This document shows, piece after piece, positions 1 through 8,250 of a stretch of DNA of 59,935 nucleotides. The translations under genes and the position numbers were made by a program. The notes under the pieces were generated by a model, which saw only the letters and a program-made list of their open reading frames with translations, made no database searches and was not told the DNA's origin. The DNA lies in the NCBI GenBank assembly GCA_041746105.1, contig JBGTHP010000035.1, forward strand, positions 1 through 59,935, read 5' to 3'. This DNA comes from JBFHRE01 sp041746105 (GTDB taxonomy: Bacteria; Actinomycetota; Acidimicrobiia; Spongiisociales; ZC4RG35). Each line of letters opens with the position of its first letter. Position 1 is the first letter of the stretch.

Positions 1-498
1 TCTCTGATCTTCGTTCTGTCGCAGCCGGTGTTCGATTTCGGCCCGGCTTGGGCAGGTTGGGCTCAGCTATCCCTAGTTCCTGCGGCGCTCATGTTTCCCG
101 TCGGGGTTGCGGCTGCCATTCTCCGATACCGGCTATACGACATCGAACGGATCGTCTCCCGCACGGTCTTGTACGGTCTCCTAACCGTCCTTCTGTTCGG
201 CATGTACGCGACGCTTGTCTTTGTGCTGCGTGAACTGATGCCCCTACAGGGCGACCTGGCGGTGGCAGGCTCAACTCTGGCCGTGGCAGCCCTGGCCAAC
301 CCTATTCGGCGTCGCTTACAGCGAGCGGTCGATCGTCGCTTCAACCGGACTCACACAGATGCCGCCCGCACCTTGTCGGAGTTCACCGACACGCTGCGAT
401 TGGCTAGCGACCCCGACGCAGTCGCAGCGCAGTTGCACAGCGCCGTGGAACGGACGTTCCAACCCGACGGCCTTTCCGTCTGGGTGAAATCGGCCTGA
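1..498 (+). CDS. Membrane protein of sensor-kinase N-terminal type, C-terminal part only
   Basis: The frame is open from the first base of the window, so the N-terminus lies outside. Two hydrophobic helices are visible (the first around LVPAALMFPVGVAAAIL, then LYGLLTVLLFGMYATLVFVL), separated by the typical 'RYRLYDIERIVSRT' loop. After the second helix come 'ANPIRRRLQRAVDRRFNR' and a helical tail ending near 'LSVWVKS'. This layout is known from actinobacterial membrane-bound histidine kinases and their kinase-less relatives. No H-box or ATPase domain follows before the TGA, so this copy appears to be a sensor-like or orphan membrane protein rather than a kinase. The assignment to that family is by motif memory. 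Confidence 0.75.
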   Translation, partial: SLIFVLSQPVFDFGPAWAGWAQLSLVPAALMFPVGVAAAILRYRLYDIERIVSRTVLYGLLTVLLFGMYATLVFVLRELMPLQGDLAVAGSTLAVAALANPIRRRLQRAVDRRFNRTHTDAARTLSEFTDTLRLASDPDAVAAQLHSAVERTFQPDGLSVWVKSA

Positions 499-674
499 GT
501 CTCGGTGTGTCGATCTCGTCGAGTCCAGCCAATTGAGAGAGCGCCGATCGCTGCAGCGATGGCCAGCAAAACGATGCCGAAAAGTGGGACGACGAAAAGC
601 ATGATGAAGCCGCTCACGAGTGCAAGACCTCCAACGAACCGCGCAAACGCCTGGTAGCCGTCCTTCAATATCAC
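351..674 (-). CDS. Possible small membrane protein (doubtful)
   Basis: A GTG-started frame encodes a strongly hydrophobic stretch (residues about 15–50) with two candidate membrane helices followed by a basic 'GWTRRDRH' end. This is what a real two-helix membrane protein looks like. Against it, the C-terminal half runs 148 bases antisense into the preceding gene, has no recognisable sequence, and the GGAGAG upstream touches the start codon. A shorter version or a decayed gene is possible. Function unknown. Confidence 0.3.
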   Translation of the reverse strand: MILKDGYQAFARFVGGLALVSGFIMLFVVPLFGIVLLAIAAAIGALSIGWTRRDRHTETQADFTQTERPSGWNVRSTALCNCAATASGSLANRSVSVNSDKVRAASV

Positions 675-1024
675 CTCTCCGAGACATTCTATTCAATGTC
701 CAGGTCCGGCTGTCCCGTGGCACGCCGCAAATAGAAACGTTACAAAGCAAAAAAAGACGATGAGGCTTGTCTGAGACCCAGGGGTTCAGTCGAGAGGCAA
801 ACCCTGCCCCCCCTCCGTTCCGACCTCAACGGCCGCTATCCGCAGCAGCCAGCTCGCGTACGGATATTGGACGGTCTCCCGGCTGAGATCGACATCTGCG
901 TCAGCCACCCATATCGGGCATTCGGCGCTCCTAAGGAACGCAAGCACTCACCCGGCGGTCGGCGACGGTGCAGCGCTTTTAGCCGGTCGGCATGACGCAA
1001 GCCCTCGGCGGTTACTTGGCGAAC
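675..1024. other. No gene seen
   Basis: About 350 bases with no convincing coding frame on either strand. It holds an A-rich tract (near 748–757) and a pyrimidine-rich run near 805–815. I see no tRNA, clear terminator or repeat, and no copy of the tRNA-Pro 3' end that could mark the left side of the integrated element. Confidence 0.5.
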
Positions 1025-1870
1025 CTAGGCATCGAGGATGTCGAGGCCGGCCGAGCCTGACGAGAACGTCGCAGCGACCAGTAGCACGACGAGGACGATG
1101 CGGCACGCCTTCGCCGCGACAGGCCCGTGCCATGCCTCGACGAAGCCGTGGTGTCGGTGCAAGAGAACGACGAGCCCGACCGCAATAACGATGCCGAAAC
1201 CCACCGGGGCGACGACGAGGGCGAGCAACAGTGGTGAGTAGGCGAGGATCGCACGGCGCTTCCTGCTGATCCGTGGCCAGGTGGGGTCGAGGTGCTCGAC
1301 CACCGATGCCGTCGTCATCCCGTAGAGCGGAAACAGGCCCGCGATAAGCAACACCGCAAGCCAACTCGGGTGAAGAATCGAGAAGTCCGTATTGTCCGGA
1401 TTGAGGGCGTCGAGCGGCGCGAGACCTAACAGCGCGACGCCGTAGACCAATCCGCCGAGCCACGGGCGAGAAGGTAGCCAGGTCCGCAAGAGCACGTACC
1501 CGACACCGCCGATCGCCCCGAAGAAGATTCCGTTGAAGACGACGAACCCAACGGATCCGCCGAGGGTGATCTCACCGACGGTCTCGTGAGCTTCCGTGAC
1601 GAGTCCCTGGGCGGAGTCACCCGAGGTCGCCGCGAGAACCCGCATCATGAGGCGCCCGCCGAGTCCAGCGACCAGCACGCCAGCGATGACCCCCCCGACG
1701 ATCCCGACCACTGCGGCGCGGACTGTGCGCTCCGCCACCTCCAGCGACTCGTCCGACACGACCAGCAGTGGTTGTCGATCCGACGGCTTGCGACCCCACG
1801 CCGCGATCATCCACACCGCGAGACCGAGCCCACCAACACAGACAACCGACAACACAACGGTCCTCACCAC
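1025..1870 (-). CDS. Polytopic membrane protein of unknown function
   Basis: 281 aa, GTG start. Hydrophobic segments are spaced through the whole length: near residues 4–24, 50–70, about 105–128, 137–152, 168–185, then 208–236 and 255–275. Glycine-rich helices (GIVGGVIAGVLVAGLGGRLMM) are followed by a short soluble loop. There is no catalytic motif I recognise. It stands alone between a kinase-like membrane protein and a lipoprotein, with neighbours on the same strand only to the left of the element. Coding potential is good (GC-rich third positions). I cannot name a family. Confidence 0.75.
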   Translation of the reverse strand: MVRTVVLSVVCVGGLGLAVWMIAAWGRKPSDRQPLLVVSDESLEVAERTVRAAVVGIVGGVIAGVLVAGLGGRLMMRVLAATSGDSAQGLVTEAHETVGEITLGGSVGFVVFNGIFFGAIGGVGYVLLRTWLPSRPWLGGLVYGVALLGLAPLDALNPDNTDFSILHPSWLAVLLIAGLFPLYGMTTASVVEHLDPTWPRISRKRRAILAYSPLLLALVVAPVGFGIVIAVGLVVLLHRHHGFVEAWHGPVAAKACRIVLVVLLVAATFSSGSAGLDILDA

Positions 1871-2003
1871 GTCGGAACGCTACCAGCCCTCCGGCGGCGG
1901 GGGCGGGGCCGAGTAGTCGTTGCTCACCTCGAAGGCCGGGACCGTGCTTGTTCCTTGCGACGGCTCTCCCAATGGCGCCACGTGCGGTTGATCCGATCGG
2001 CCA

Positions 2004-2453
2004 TCAGGAGTCCCCGAGGTACAGCAAGGCTGCGGCGAGACCGGCTCCGTCGTAGAAGCTCACCTCGACGCCAGCAACGTGCGATCGGATCATGTAGTCA
2101 AGGATTGCCATTTCAGGTACGCCGACCTCCTTACGAAGGGCAACGAGCGCGCTTCCGGCCCTGCTGTAATTCTCGTCCGTGATTGGCAAGCCGTAGAGAG
2201 CCATCGCCCGGTCAATCCGCGCCTCAATCTCAACCCGCGTGTAGCCACCAACGAAGGCAATCTCCATCAAGTCGAGCGCGGGAAAGGAGTCGATTGCTTC
2301 CGGCCGCGTGATTGATTTGTCGCTTCCGTCGTAGATGCGGACTGTGACATCTGGATTCAGGGTCGAAGGTGGCTCCACGCTTGGGGCACCGCCACAGCTC
2401 ACGACAAGCAAACACATAGCCAGAACAGTCAGCTTGAAACCAAACGGCCCCAT
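2004..2453 (-). CDS. Putative secreted lipoprotein
   Basis: 149 aa. The N-terminus has a short positive start, a hydrophobic core (LTVLAMCLLVV) and a lipobox 'VVSC-G', so Cys20 should be lipidated and the protein anchored outside the membrane. The mature part is small, with no known domain; it contains the segments 'EIAFVGGYTRVEIEARIDRAMALYG' and a C-terminal hydrophobic helix. The ATG at 2451–2453 is the natural start because it gives a complete signal peptide. It is the last gene before the integrated element on the left. Function unknown. Confidence 0.7.
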   Translation of the reverse strand: MGPFGFKLTVLAMCLLVVSCGGAPSVEPPSTLNPDVTVRIYDGSDKSITRPEAIDSFPALDLMEIAFVGGYTRVEIEARIDRAMALYGLPITDENYSRAGSALVALRKEVGVPEMAILDYMIRSHVAGVEVSFYDGAGLAAALLYLGDS

Positions 2454-2528
2454 CAGCTGAGCGTATTTGATTTAGAGATCCGTTACTACGGAAGAGGGCA
2501 GAACCAGGTCGCGCTCAGCCTGGCTTTC

Positions 2529-3974
2529 TCATACTTTCAACATGCGAAAACCGTCGTCGAGTACGGAGTCGGCTCCGACCCGGTAGAACGCGTACCAGCC
2601 ACGCTGGCCCGACGGTCGGTTGTTCGACGTGTGGAACAAGTGGGGAATGAACTCCACCATCGTTCCGACCCGGTCAGCGATCACATAGTTGGTGAAGTCT
2701 CCAATGATCAACGCCTGATCGTCACCGGTGCCCAGCGAGCCGTCCATGTCTGACGCTTCGTAGAGCGGTCGGCCGAGCAGCGACGGGTTCTCACTGTGAG
2801 ATGCCGGGAAGGCGACCGCACCGGCCGATGACTCGAACTTGCGGATACCGTTGATGATCACCCGGTGTCCGAGCCATGACGCTCCTGCCCGGTGTCGGGC
2901 AGGGAGGGCTTCATCCAGCTTGTACACGTCGGGCAGCCCGATTGCGTTGTTCGTCGTTGCCGCCACTTCGGATGATCCCCCGGAGAGGGCGGTGACGATC
3001 CCGGTCGGTTGGCCTGAGCCGGACCCGGTCGCAAATGCGGCACTCTCCAACGTGTCTTTGCCGAAGGCGAGGAGCCGGCCGACCTCCCCGGCGACGTTCT
3101 GTTCGTCCTGTAAAGCCTCAATGCTGATCGGGACGAACCCGGCCGCCTTGTAGATCGGGATCGACGGCTGGCTGAACGTGGTCGAGTCGTCGGACACTTC
3201 CGTCGCTTCGGCATCCCAGGACCACGACACGGCCGCCGATGAGACGCCGTTCCAGGTGTCACCGGTCGCAACAACTTTGCGTGCGATGTTGCGGATCGGG
3301 CTGGTGGAACCGGTCGAGCTGATGATGACCGTCGGGTCTAGTTGGAATGGGACCAAAAATCCGCCGGAGGTGTCAGTGAGCGACATCGCTCTGGCCTCAG
3401 ATCGAACACGCCGAACCGCCTGTACTTCCCGCTCGGATAAAACCGCGGCTTGTCCACCCGACCGCGCCAGCTCGACGAACGCCCGCAAATAATCCGGTGC
3501 CGAGGCGACCAACGCCAAACGCGACAGCGACCCAGACGAATCGTCGAACCGCTCGAGAAGCTTGGTTGCGCCCTCCCGTACCTGCGCGGATGCGCCCGAC
3601 ATTGCCTCGACCGCCGACAAAGCACGACTCCGGATCTCGGAGACCGCCGTCCGCGGATGAATGTCACCGTCCCAGACCCTGTCTCTGCGGATGGACCTCG
3701 GTTCACCGAAAGGGTCCGAGTCGAAGTCCTGTTGAGGCCGGGGAGGGTTGTCTCCGCGGGTGACCTCAAGCTCGCCAGCGTCTCGGGCGTCGAGCACGGC
3801 ATTGCGTTCGGCTTCCTCAGCTCGGGCGAGACCCACCTGTAAGCGGCTGAGCCGTTCACGCTCGCCGTCGGTCATGGCACGGTTGGCAGCCCTTCCGGCC
3901 AGTTCGGCGATTTCTTGTTCGATGCGGGCTCGGGCGGCTAGCGCTTGATCGAGAATTTCAAGTAGTCGGGACAT
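2529..3974 (-). CDS. HK97-fold major capsid protein
   Basis: 481 aa. Residues 1–75 are charged and helical (coiled-coil scaffold or delta domain, 'LLEILDQALAARARIEQEIAEL'). After a linker, from about residue 190 on, comes the capsid core: 'TSGGFLVPFQLDPTVI', 'PIRNIARKV', 'VSWSWDAEATEVSDDS', 'AAGFVPISIEALQDE', 'GSGSGQPTGIVTAL', and the end 'GWYAFYRVGADSVLDDGFRMLKV'. These are hallmarks of the phage_capsid/HK97 family, and the length is normal for a capsid with a fused scaffold. No prohead protease, portal or terminase is adjacent, so scaffold removal and DNA packaging would need a helper phage. Start ATG at 3972–3974. Confidence 0.93.
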   Translation of the reverse strand: MSRLLEILDQALAARARIEQEIAELAGRAANRAMTDGERERLSRLQVGLARAEEAERNAVLDARDAGELEVTRGDNPPRPQQDFDSDPFGEPRSIRRDRVWDGDIHPRTAVSEIRSRALSAVEAMSGASAQVREGATKLLERFDDSSGSLSRLALVASAPDYLRAFVELARSGGQAAVLSEREVQAVRRVRSEARAMSLTDTSGGFLVPFQLDPTVIISSTGSTSPIRNIARKVVATGDTWNGVSSAAVSWSWDAEATEVSDDSTTFSQPSIPIYKAAGFVPISIEALQDEQNVAGEVGRLLAFGKDTLESAAFATGSGSGQPTGIVTALSGGSSEVAATTNNAIGLPDVYKLDEALPARHRAGASWLGHRVIINGIRKFESSAGAVAFPASHSENPSLLGRPLYEASDMDGSLGTGDDQALIIGDFTNYVIADRVGTMVEFIPHLFHTSNNRPSGQRGWYAFYRVGADSVLDDGFRMLKV

Positions 3975-4136
3975 GGTTACTCCACGGGTCGAAACGTGCG
4001 GTTGGCGTTTCGGCGGGAGGGGACCGATGTCCGGCGGCCTCGAGCCTGGTTGCTGTCAGGCCAGACCCGGAGAGGTGGGGCACTGGCAGAACCTGGAAGG
4101 ATTGTACACCAGCAATCCGACAAAAAGCGACAACTC

Positions 4137-4418
4137 TCACGGTGCGGTCCGGTCGGGAACCCATGGACCCGCCCACGGATCACACGGTGGCAAACCGTTG
4201 ATTAGCCCGCCCATTATCGCTGCAACGACCGAGTCCGCTTCGTCAGAATTCAATGTGCGCACCTCGACCATTCGGCCTTCGACGTCCAGGTGAATCGCAC
4301 GGCCGGACAAGAACCGGTGCCACAAACTCCAATCGCCGTCGGCTAGCGCGTTGAACCGGTCCGACAGTGATGCTGCCAGCGCTCGCAGCCAACCCGCATC
4401 ATCAAGCGACTGATTCAT
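4137..4418 (-). CDS. Small element-encoded protein, unknown
   Basis: 93 aa from the ATG at 4416–4418, chosen because AAAGGA lies ten bases upstream; an earlier ATG at 4460 has no such site. The protein is acidic and helical at the front ('LDDAGWLRALAASLSDRFNAL') with a β-rich centre ('AIHLDVEGRMVEVRTL') and ends proline/tryptophan rich. It lies between the ATPase and the capsid gene on the same strand, so it is probably part of the same late or replication transcript. I recognise no family. Confidence 0.6.
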   Translation of the reverse strand: MNQSLDDAGWLRALAASLSDRFNALADGDWSLWHRFLSGRAIHLDVEGRMVEVRTLNSDEADSVVAAIMGGLINGLPPCDPWAGPWVPDRTAP

Positions 4419-4506
4419 GTCTTTGATGTCCTTTCGTTTGCGATTGGAAGAAAATGCCACAAAATATAGAAAGACTCGGAGGTTGTCTTGGGCGTGTTCG
4501 CGGCTT

Positions 4507-5823
4507 TCATGTTGTGATCCTGCCCCCCCGCAGAATGTCGCCTGATGGCTGGGCTTTCGACGTCGCCTCCTTGTCCGGTTCTGTAGCGGGCGTAGCGGCA
4601 GTAGCGGAATTGAGGGGGGTTGGGCCTACCGGTAGGTAGCGCTGCCAAGCGTCGAACAGGTCTTCTCGGGCGTACCCCTTCACCACGCCACCCGGCACCC
4701 GCAGATTCTTGGGTGATACGCCGTAGTTTCGGAGTCGGTTGGCCAACCCTCGGGCGTTGAGAGGCTTTCCCTGTAGCTCGCCCCATGGGGCCTCGTCCAT
4801 CAGGTTCAGCGTGGCCAGGATCTCTTCAGTGGGAACGCTGGAGCGGTCCGCGAACACGGCCTGCAAGTCGGACAGGAGACGTATTCCGAGACTGGGTCTG
4901 CTTGCCTTGGAGTCCGCTACTAGCGCTACTGCCGCTACCCGTGCCCTGTCGGGCCATATTCCGCCGACCGCTTCGGCCACCGAGAGGAGCGGTTCCCACA
5001 GGTCGGCGTCCCGGTCATCGATTCCAGTAGGCAGCACGGGCCACGGAAGATCCCCGATCCAGTCCTGCACCTCATCGGCCCACGCCTCGATGATGAGCCG
5101 GAGGTCGTCGCCTTCGGGCCCATGAACCCGTCGCCTGAAAGCTTCCACCTCTTCGCGTGGTGCCCGCCTTCGCATCCTCACGACCACCGACCGAGAAAGC
5201 AGCGTGTCGGGCAGGTCCCCGAGACCGGCCAACGCTATGGCCGAGTAGGCGGGGATTTCCTCGGTCTCGATGACCTTGCCCCGGACGACGCATCGGCCGG
5301 CGACCGCACCCCGCCGATGCCCAGCGTTCAGCAAGCCTCGGATTTCTTCGTTCTCGCGGGCTTTCGGGCCGAACACGCTATCGATCTCATCGAAGAGGAT
5401 GGTGGGCTTATTTCCGTCTCCGCCCACCTTGCGGAACAAGTAGGCCGGGCTTACGTTGACCGCCTGGATCGGGTTGGGAACTAATAACTCGGTCACCTCC
5501 AGTGCCCTTGTTTTTCCGGACGCCGGTTCCGGTGAAAGAAACGCGATCCTCGGGGTTGACTCCCAGATCCCCATCAAATGGGTATGCAATATCCACAGGG
5601 CATGGGCAACGAGGTGATCGGCCGACGGGTACACGACGAACCTCCTCAAAAACCCCACAAGCCGGTCAAGAACCCCGTCCGGGTCGCTCCTCTTCAGCTC
5701 GGCGTCGAACCGGCGCTGTTTCTCCTCGTTCATAGGCGCCGCCCCCGGCTCGGACGGGCGGCGCTCCGCGTTCTTGCTGGCCGCGCGAACTCGTTCGGCC
5801 TCGGGTCGGAGGTCAATTGCCAT
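4507..5823 (-). CDS. DUF3631-family P-loop ATPase (phage/plasmid replication type)
   Basis: 438 aa. A P-loop variant 'SPEPASGKTR' (about residues 97–106), a Walker B 'ILFDEIDSVFG' (about 141–151), and 'AIALAGLGDLPDTLLSRSVVVRMRRR' with an arginine-finger-like turn show an AAA+/helicase-like core. The C-terminal half ('LRLLSDLQAVF', 'NARGLANRLRNYGVSPKN', 'KGYAREDLFDAWQRYLP') is the DUF3631 region, common in mycobacteriophage and satellite elements and thought to act in replication. The ATG at 5821–5823 overlaps the end of the HTH gene by 11 bases, suggesting translational coupling; no clear Shine-Dalgarno site is seen. Confidence 0.85.
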   Translation of the reverse strand: MAIDLRPEAERVRAASKNAERRPSEPGAAPMNEEKQRRFDAELKRSDPDGVLDRLVGFLRRFVVYPSADHLVAHALWILHTHLMGIWESTPRIAFLSPEPASGKTRALEVTELLVPNPIQAVNVSPAYLFRKVGGDGNKPTILFDEIDSVFGPKARENEEIRGLLNAGHRRGAVAGRCVVRGKVIETEEIPAYSAIALAGLGDLPDTLLSRSVVVRMRRRAPREEVEAFRRRVHGPEGDDLRLIIEAWADEVQDWIGDLPWPVLPTGIDDRDADLWEPLLSVAEAVGGIWPDRARVAAVALVADSKASRPSLGIRLLSDLQAVFADRSSVPTEEILATLNLMDEAPWGELQGKPLNARGLANRLRNYGVSPKNLRVPGGVVKGYAREDLFDAWQRYLPVGPTPLNSATAATPATEPDKEATSKAQPSGDILRGGRITT

Positions 5824-6037
5824 TGATGACGCCATCGAAGGTATCGGCCGTGCCGACGGACGGGGGAATGCCCAGCTGTTCTAAGAGGGGGCGGGCGGGC
5901 ACGAGAAGTCGCCTCCCTACCCGTAGGACAGCGACACCGGCGATCTCCCCTCGCGCCGCCTGGGCATACGCGGCGTTGCGGCTAAGGCCGAGGATCGCGG
6001 CAACCTCTGGCACCGTAAAGGTGGCCGGTGAGGTCAT
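5813..6037 (-). CDS. Excisionase-like helix-turn-helix protein
   Basis: 74 aa. 'FTVPEVAAILGLSRNAAYAQAARGEI' is the winged-helix pattern of the AlpA/Xis/MerR-like 'excisionase' HTH family, and 'VLRVGRRLLVPARPLLEQLGI' is the usual wing and end. Its start overlaps the stop of the Cro-like gene by four bases (ATGA). Such proteins bend DNA at attachment sites or act as small transcription regulators. Its place in the leftward operon, opposite the integrase, fits a recombination directionality factor, but that is inference. Confidence 0.75.
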   Translation of the reverse strand: MTSPATFTVPEVAAILGLSRNAAYAQAARGEIAGVAVLRVGRRLLVPARPLLEQLGIPPSVGTADTFDGVINGN

Positions 6038-6228
6038 CGGCGTGTTGGGAAAAGACGCTCTACCGCCTTGCCAAGTGCGCGGGCGATCCGAAGCTCGGCG
6101 GCCGGGGTGGGCCGAGTCATCCCGCGTTCTATCCGGCTGAGGGTGGACGGCGGAACTTGTGCTAGGTGCGCTAACTCGCGAAGGCTCAGCCCCTCTGCCT
6201 TTCGAGCGGATCTGACTGTTTCTTCCAT
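6034..6228 (-). CDS. Cro/XRE-type small DNA-binding protein
   Basis: 64 aa, start ATG at 6226–6228 preceded by a strong AGGAGG. Residues 1–60 form one XRE domain: 'VRSARKAEGLSLRELAHLAQVPPSTLSRIERGMTRPT' with helix 3 'PPSTLSRIERG'. It is a single-domain protein, as in phage Cro. It is the first gene of the leftward transcript and is divergent from a larger XRE repressor, so it most likely acts on the shared 6229–6344 control region. Confidence 0.85.
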   Translation of the reverse strand: MEETVRSARKAEGLSLRELAHLAQVPPSTLSRIERGMTRPTPAAELRIARALGKAVERLFPTRR

Positions 6229-6288
6229 AGGTGTCCTCCTCCTCGATTTGTGAACAGAGACACATCTTAGGTGCTGTTGCACACGCAG

Positions 6289-6318
6289 TGGACGAATGTG
6301 GGACTGATTCACTATAAT
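6289..6318 (+). promoter_or_regulatory. Rightward promoter with overlapping inverted repeat
   Basis: A perfect TATAAT at 6313–6318 has TGGACG (4/6 to TTGACA) 18 bases upstream, 26 bases before the repressor GTG. The -10 lies within an inverted repeat, TGATT(6306–6310? approx.)–six bases–AATCA, a natural operator for self-repression by either XRE protein. Confidence 0.5.
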
Positions 6319-6344
6319 CACAATCCCAACCAGAGGAGCAGACA

Positions 6345-7019
6345 GTGCCTGAGCGACCATCCAGACCGTCCGAGGTATTCGCGCGACGCCTCCGAGCCCA
6401 CCGACAACGCCGCGGATGGACGCAGGGGAGACTCGCAGAAGAACTAGCCGCAATCGGTTGGACGGTGGATCGGGGCCAGATCTCGCGAATTGAGAAGAGC
6501 GACCGAGGTTTGACTCTTGACGAATCGATCGTGCTGGCTTGGGCACTCGGCCTCCCTCCGGCGCTTCTGTACCTGCCGCTCGGTGAGGCGGACGAAGTCG
6601 CGATCGCGCCCGACGTCGCCGTGCATCCGGACCAAGCAAGAAAATGGGTCGCCGGAATTGAGCCTGCCACCGACTCAAGTCAACGCGCACGGATGGTGTC
6701 CGATTGGGGAAACGACATGAAGGTGTGGCGACTCCATGAACGGTTAGGAATGGCCCAGAGCGCTTACTACGGCGCCAAAAGGGCAGTGGCGTCGGCCGAG
6801 TACGTGGGAGATCCGGAAGACCTCAAGGCAGCCCGTGTAGACAAACGCAACGCCTTGCAAGACCTGTACGAGGTGCTGCAAGAGCTGAGAACGAACGGCT
6901 TGCGTCCGCCAGCAATCCACGAGACGACTGTGGAGGAGATGCGTAAAGCAGACATCATCTATGACGGCCCCTCATACCCAGGTCCAGGCATGACCGCAGA
7001 GAAAGGCGGCAAACGATGA
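6345..7019 (+). CDS. XRE-family repressor-like regulator
   Basis: 224 aa, GTG start with AGAGGAG upstream. Residues 9–75 are an XRE domain ('FARRLRAHRQRRGWTQGRLAEEL', 'VDRGQISRIEKSDRGLTLDESIVLAWALG'). The C-terminal part is helical and charged with no peptidase motif (no Ser-Lys LexA/CI pattern), so autocleavage is not expected. It sits directly before the integrase with a four-base ATGA overlap and diverges from the Cro-like gene, which is the layout of a lysogeny control module. It probably represses the leftward genes. Confidence 0.85.
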   Translation: MPERPSRPSEVFARRLRAHRQRRGWTQGRLAEELAAIGWTVDRGQISRIEKSDRGLTLDESIVLAWALGLPPALLYLPLGEADEVAIAPDVAVHPDQARKWVAGIEPATDSSQRARMVSDWGNDMKVWRLHERLGMAQSAYYGAKRAVASAEYVGDPEDLKAARVDKRNALQDLYEVLQELRTNGLRPPAIHETTVEEMRKADIIYDGPSYPGPGMTAEKGGKR

Positions 7020-8170
7020 ACCGGCGACCGAAGGGCACGGGGTCGATCCGAATGCGCGATGGCCATTGGGAAGCGGCCTTCTCGTACATCGACCCTTCGG
7101 GGAAAAGAAGGCGGCGCACCCGTCGTGGATTCACCACCAAGACCGAGGCGCGCCGCTGGCTCAACGTGTGCATCTCCGAAGGTAACGCCGCGGTATCCGC
7201 CGATGGGCTCACCGTTGGCTCCTACCTTGAGCAGTGGCTCGGGTCGCTAGGGATGCAACAACTAGAAGCAAACACTCTGTGCTGGTACTCGTCGGCGGTC
7301 CGGCGGCACATCACCCCTGCGATAGGTGGCGTGCGGCTCGATCAGCTCACGGCCACTCAGATAGAGGCCTTCCTAGCGGCGAAGGCGTCGGACGGTCGAC
7401 TTGACGGCACCGGTGGTCTCGGCGCGGCGAGTGTCAGGAGGCTTGCCGTTACCCTGCACACTTCTCTCGACGGTGCGGTGAGAAAAGGGCTGCTAGCCCG
7501 CAACCCTTCAGACCTTGCAGCCCGCCCCAAGATTCCACGCGTCGACGTGACCGCGACGGTGTGGAGCCCCGCGCAACTCGGCACCTTCCTACAAGTCGCG
7601 GCAGGTGACCGATTGGAAGGGTTGTGGCGAGTCGCCGCGATGACCGGGCTACGCCGCTCCGAACTCGTCGGATTGCGGTGGGGAGATATCGACCTTGAGC
7701 GGAGCGAACTCTCAGTCAGGACCGCTGTTGTCCAGGTTGACGGTCGTCCGGTGGTGAAGGGACCGAAGACGGCTCGGAGCCGCCGGGTGGTTGAACTTGA
7801 CCTCCGCACGGTTGCCATCCTGCGTCAGTGGAGGGTGAACCAACTCGAAGAGCGACTGCGGGCCGGTGCTGCTTGGCAGCCCGGGGAGTGGGTCTTCACA
7901 GATGAACTCGGATGCACGCTGCGCCCGGACGGAGTCACCTACCGACTGCAGAAGCTTTGCCGCACGGCAGGTCTTCCGGTGACCACCATTCGGGGCCTTC
8001 GCCATGCTCACGCAACGGCCATGCTTGCCGCCGGCGTTCATCCGAGGATCGCCCAGGAACGGCTCGGCCATGCCTCAATCACCACGACCCTGCAAACGTA
8101 TTCCGCGGTCTTACCGGGGATGCAAAGGGAGGCGGCGCAGCGACTGTCGGCACTCATAGGCGGCGAATAG
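7016..8170 (+). CDS. int: Tyrosine-type phage integrase
   Basis: 384 aa. The N-terminus is the AP2-like arm-binding domain ('GTGSIRMRDGHWEAAFSYIDP' region) and residues about 60–165 the SAM-like core-binding domain ('VGSYLEQWL', 'ATQIEAFLAAK'). The catalytic domain shows Arg213 (TGLRRSE), Lys251 (GPKTARSRR), Arg329 (GLRHAHAT), His352 (LGHASITTT) and Tyr362 (LQTYSAV). The usual His of the H-x-L-R motif is Arg326 here. The stop is 80 bases from the 3' end of tRNA-Pro, the expected attachment site. It is translationally coupled to the repressor upstream. Confidence 0.93.
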   Translation: MNRRPKGTGSIRMRDGHWEAAFSYIDPSGKRRRRTRRGFTTKTEARRWLNVCISEGNAAVSADGLTVGSYLEQWLGSLGMQQLEANTLCWYSSAVRRHITPAIGGVRLDQLTATQIEAFLAAKASDGRLDGTGGLGAASVRRLAVTLHTSLDGAVRKGLLARNPSDLAARPKIPRVDVTATVWSPAQLGTFLQVAAGDRLEGLWRVAAMTGLRRSELVGLRWGDIDLERSELSVRTAVVQVDGRPVVKGPKTARSRRVVELDLRTVAILRQWRVNQLEERLRAGAAWQPGEWVFTDELGCTLRPDGVTYRLQKLCRTAGLPVTTIRGLRHAHATAMLAAGVHPRIAQERLGHASITTTLQTYSAVLPGMQREAAQRLSALIGGE

Positions 8171-8250
8171 GCGGCGGTCGGGTTGAACAAGCGAGACCGA
8201 TCCAGTGTGGAATGAAACGAAACCCCCGCAACCACGGGTGTTTGTGATTG

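Noticed and set aside
1586..2182. Plus-strand frames opposite the membrane protein and lipoprotein
   Set aside because: Arg/Ser-rich shadows of two minus-strand genes with membrane/lipobox features.
1..2528. Left attachment repeat of the integrated element
   Set aside because: No copy of the tRNA-Pro 3' segment was found by eye; the border is left open.
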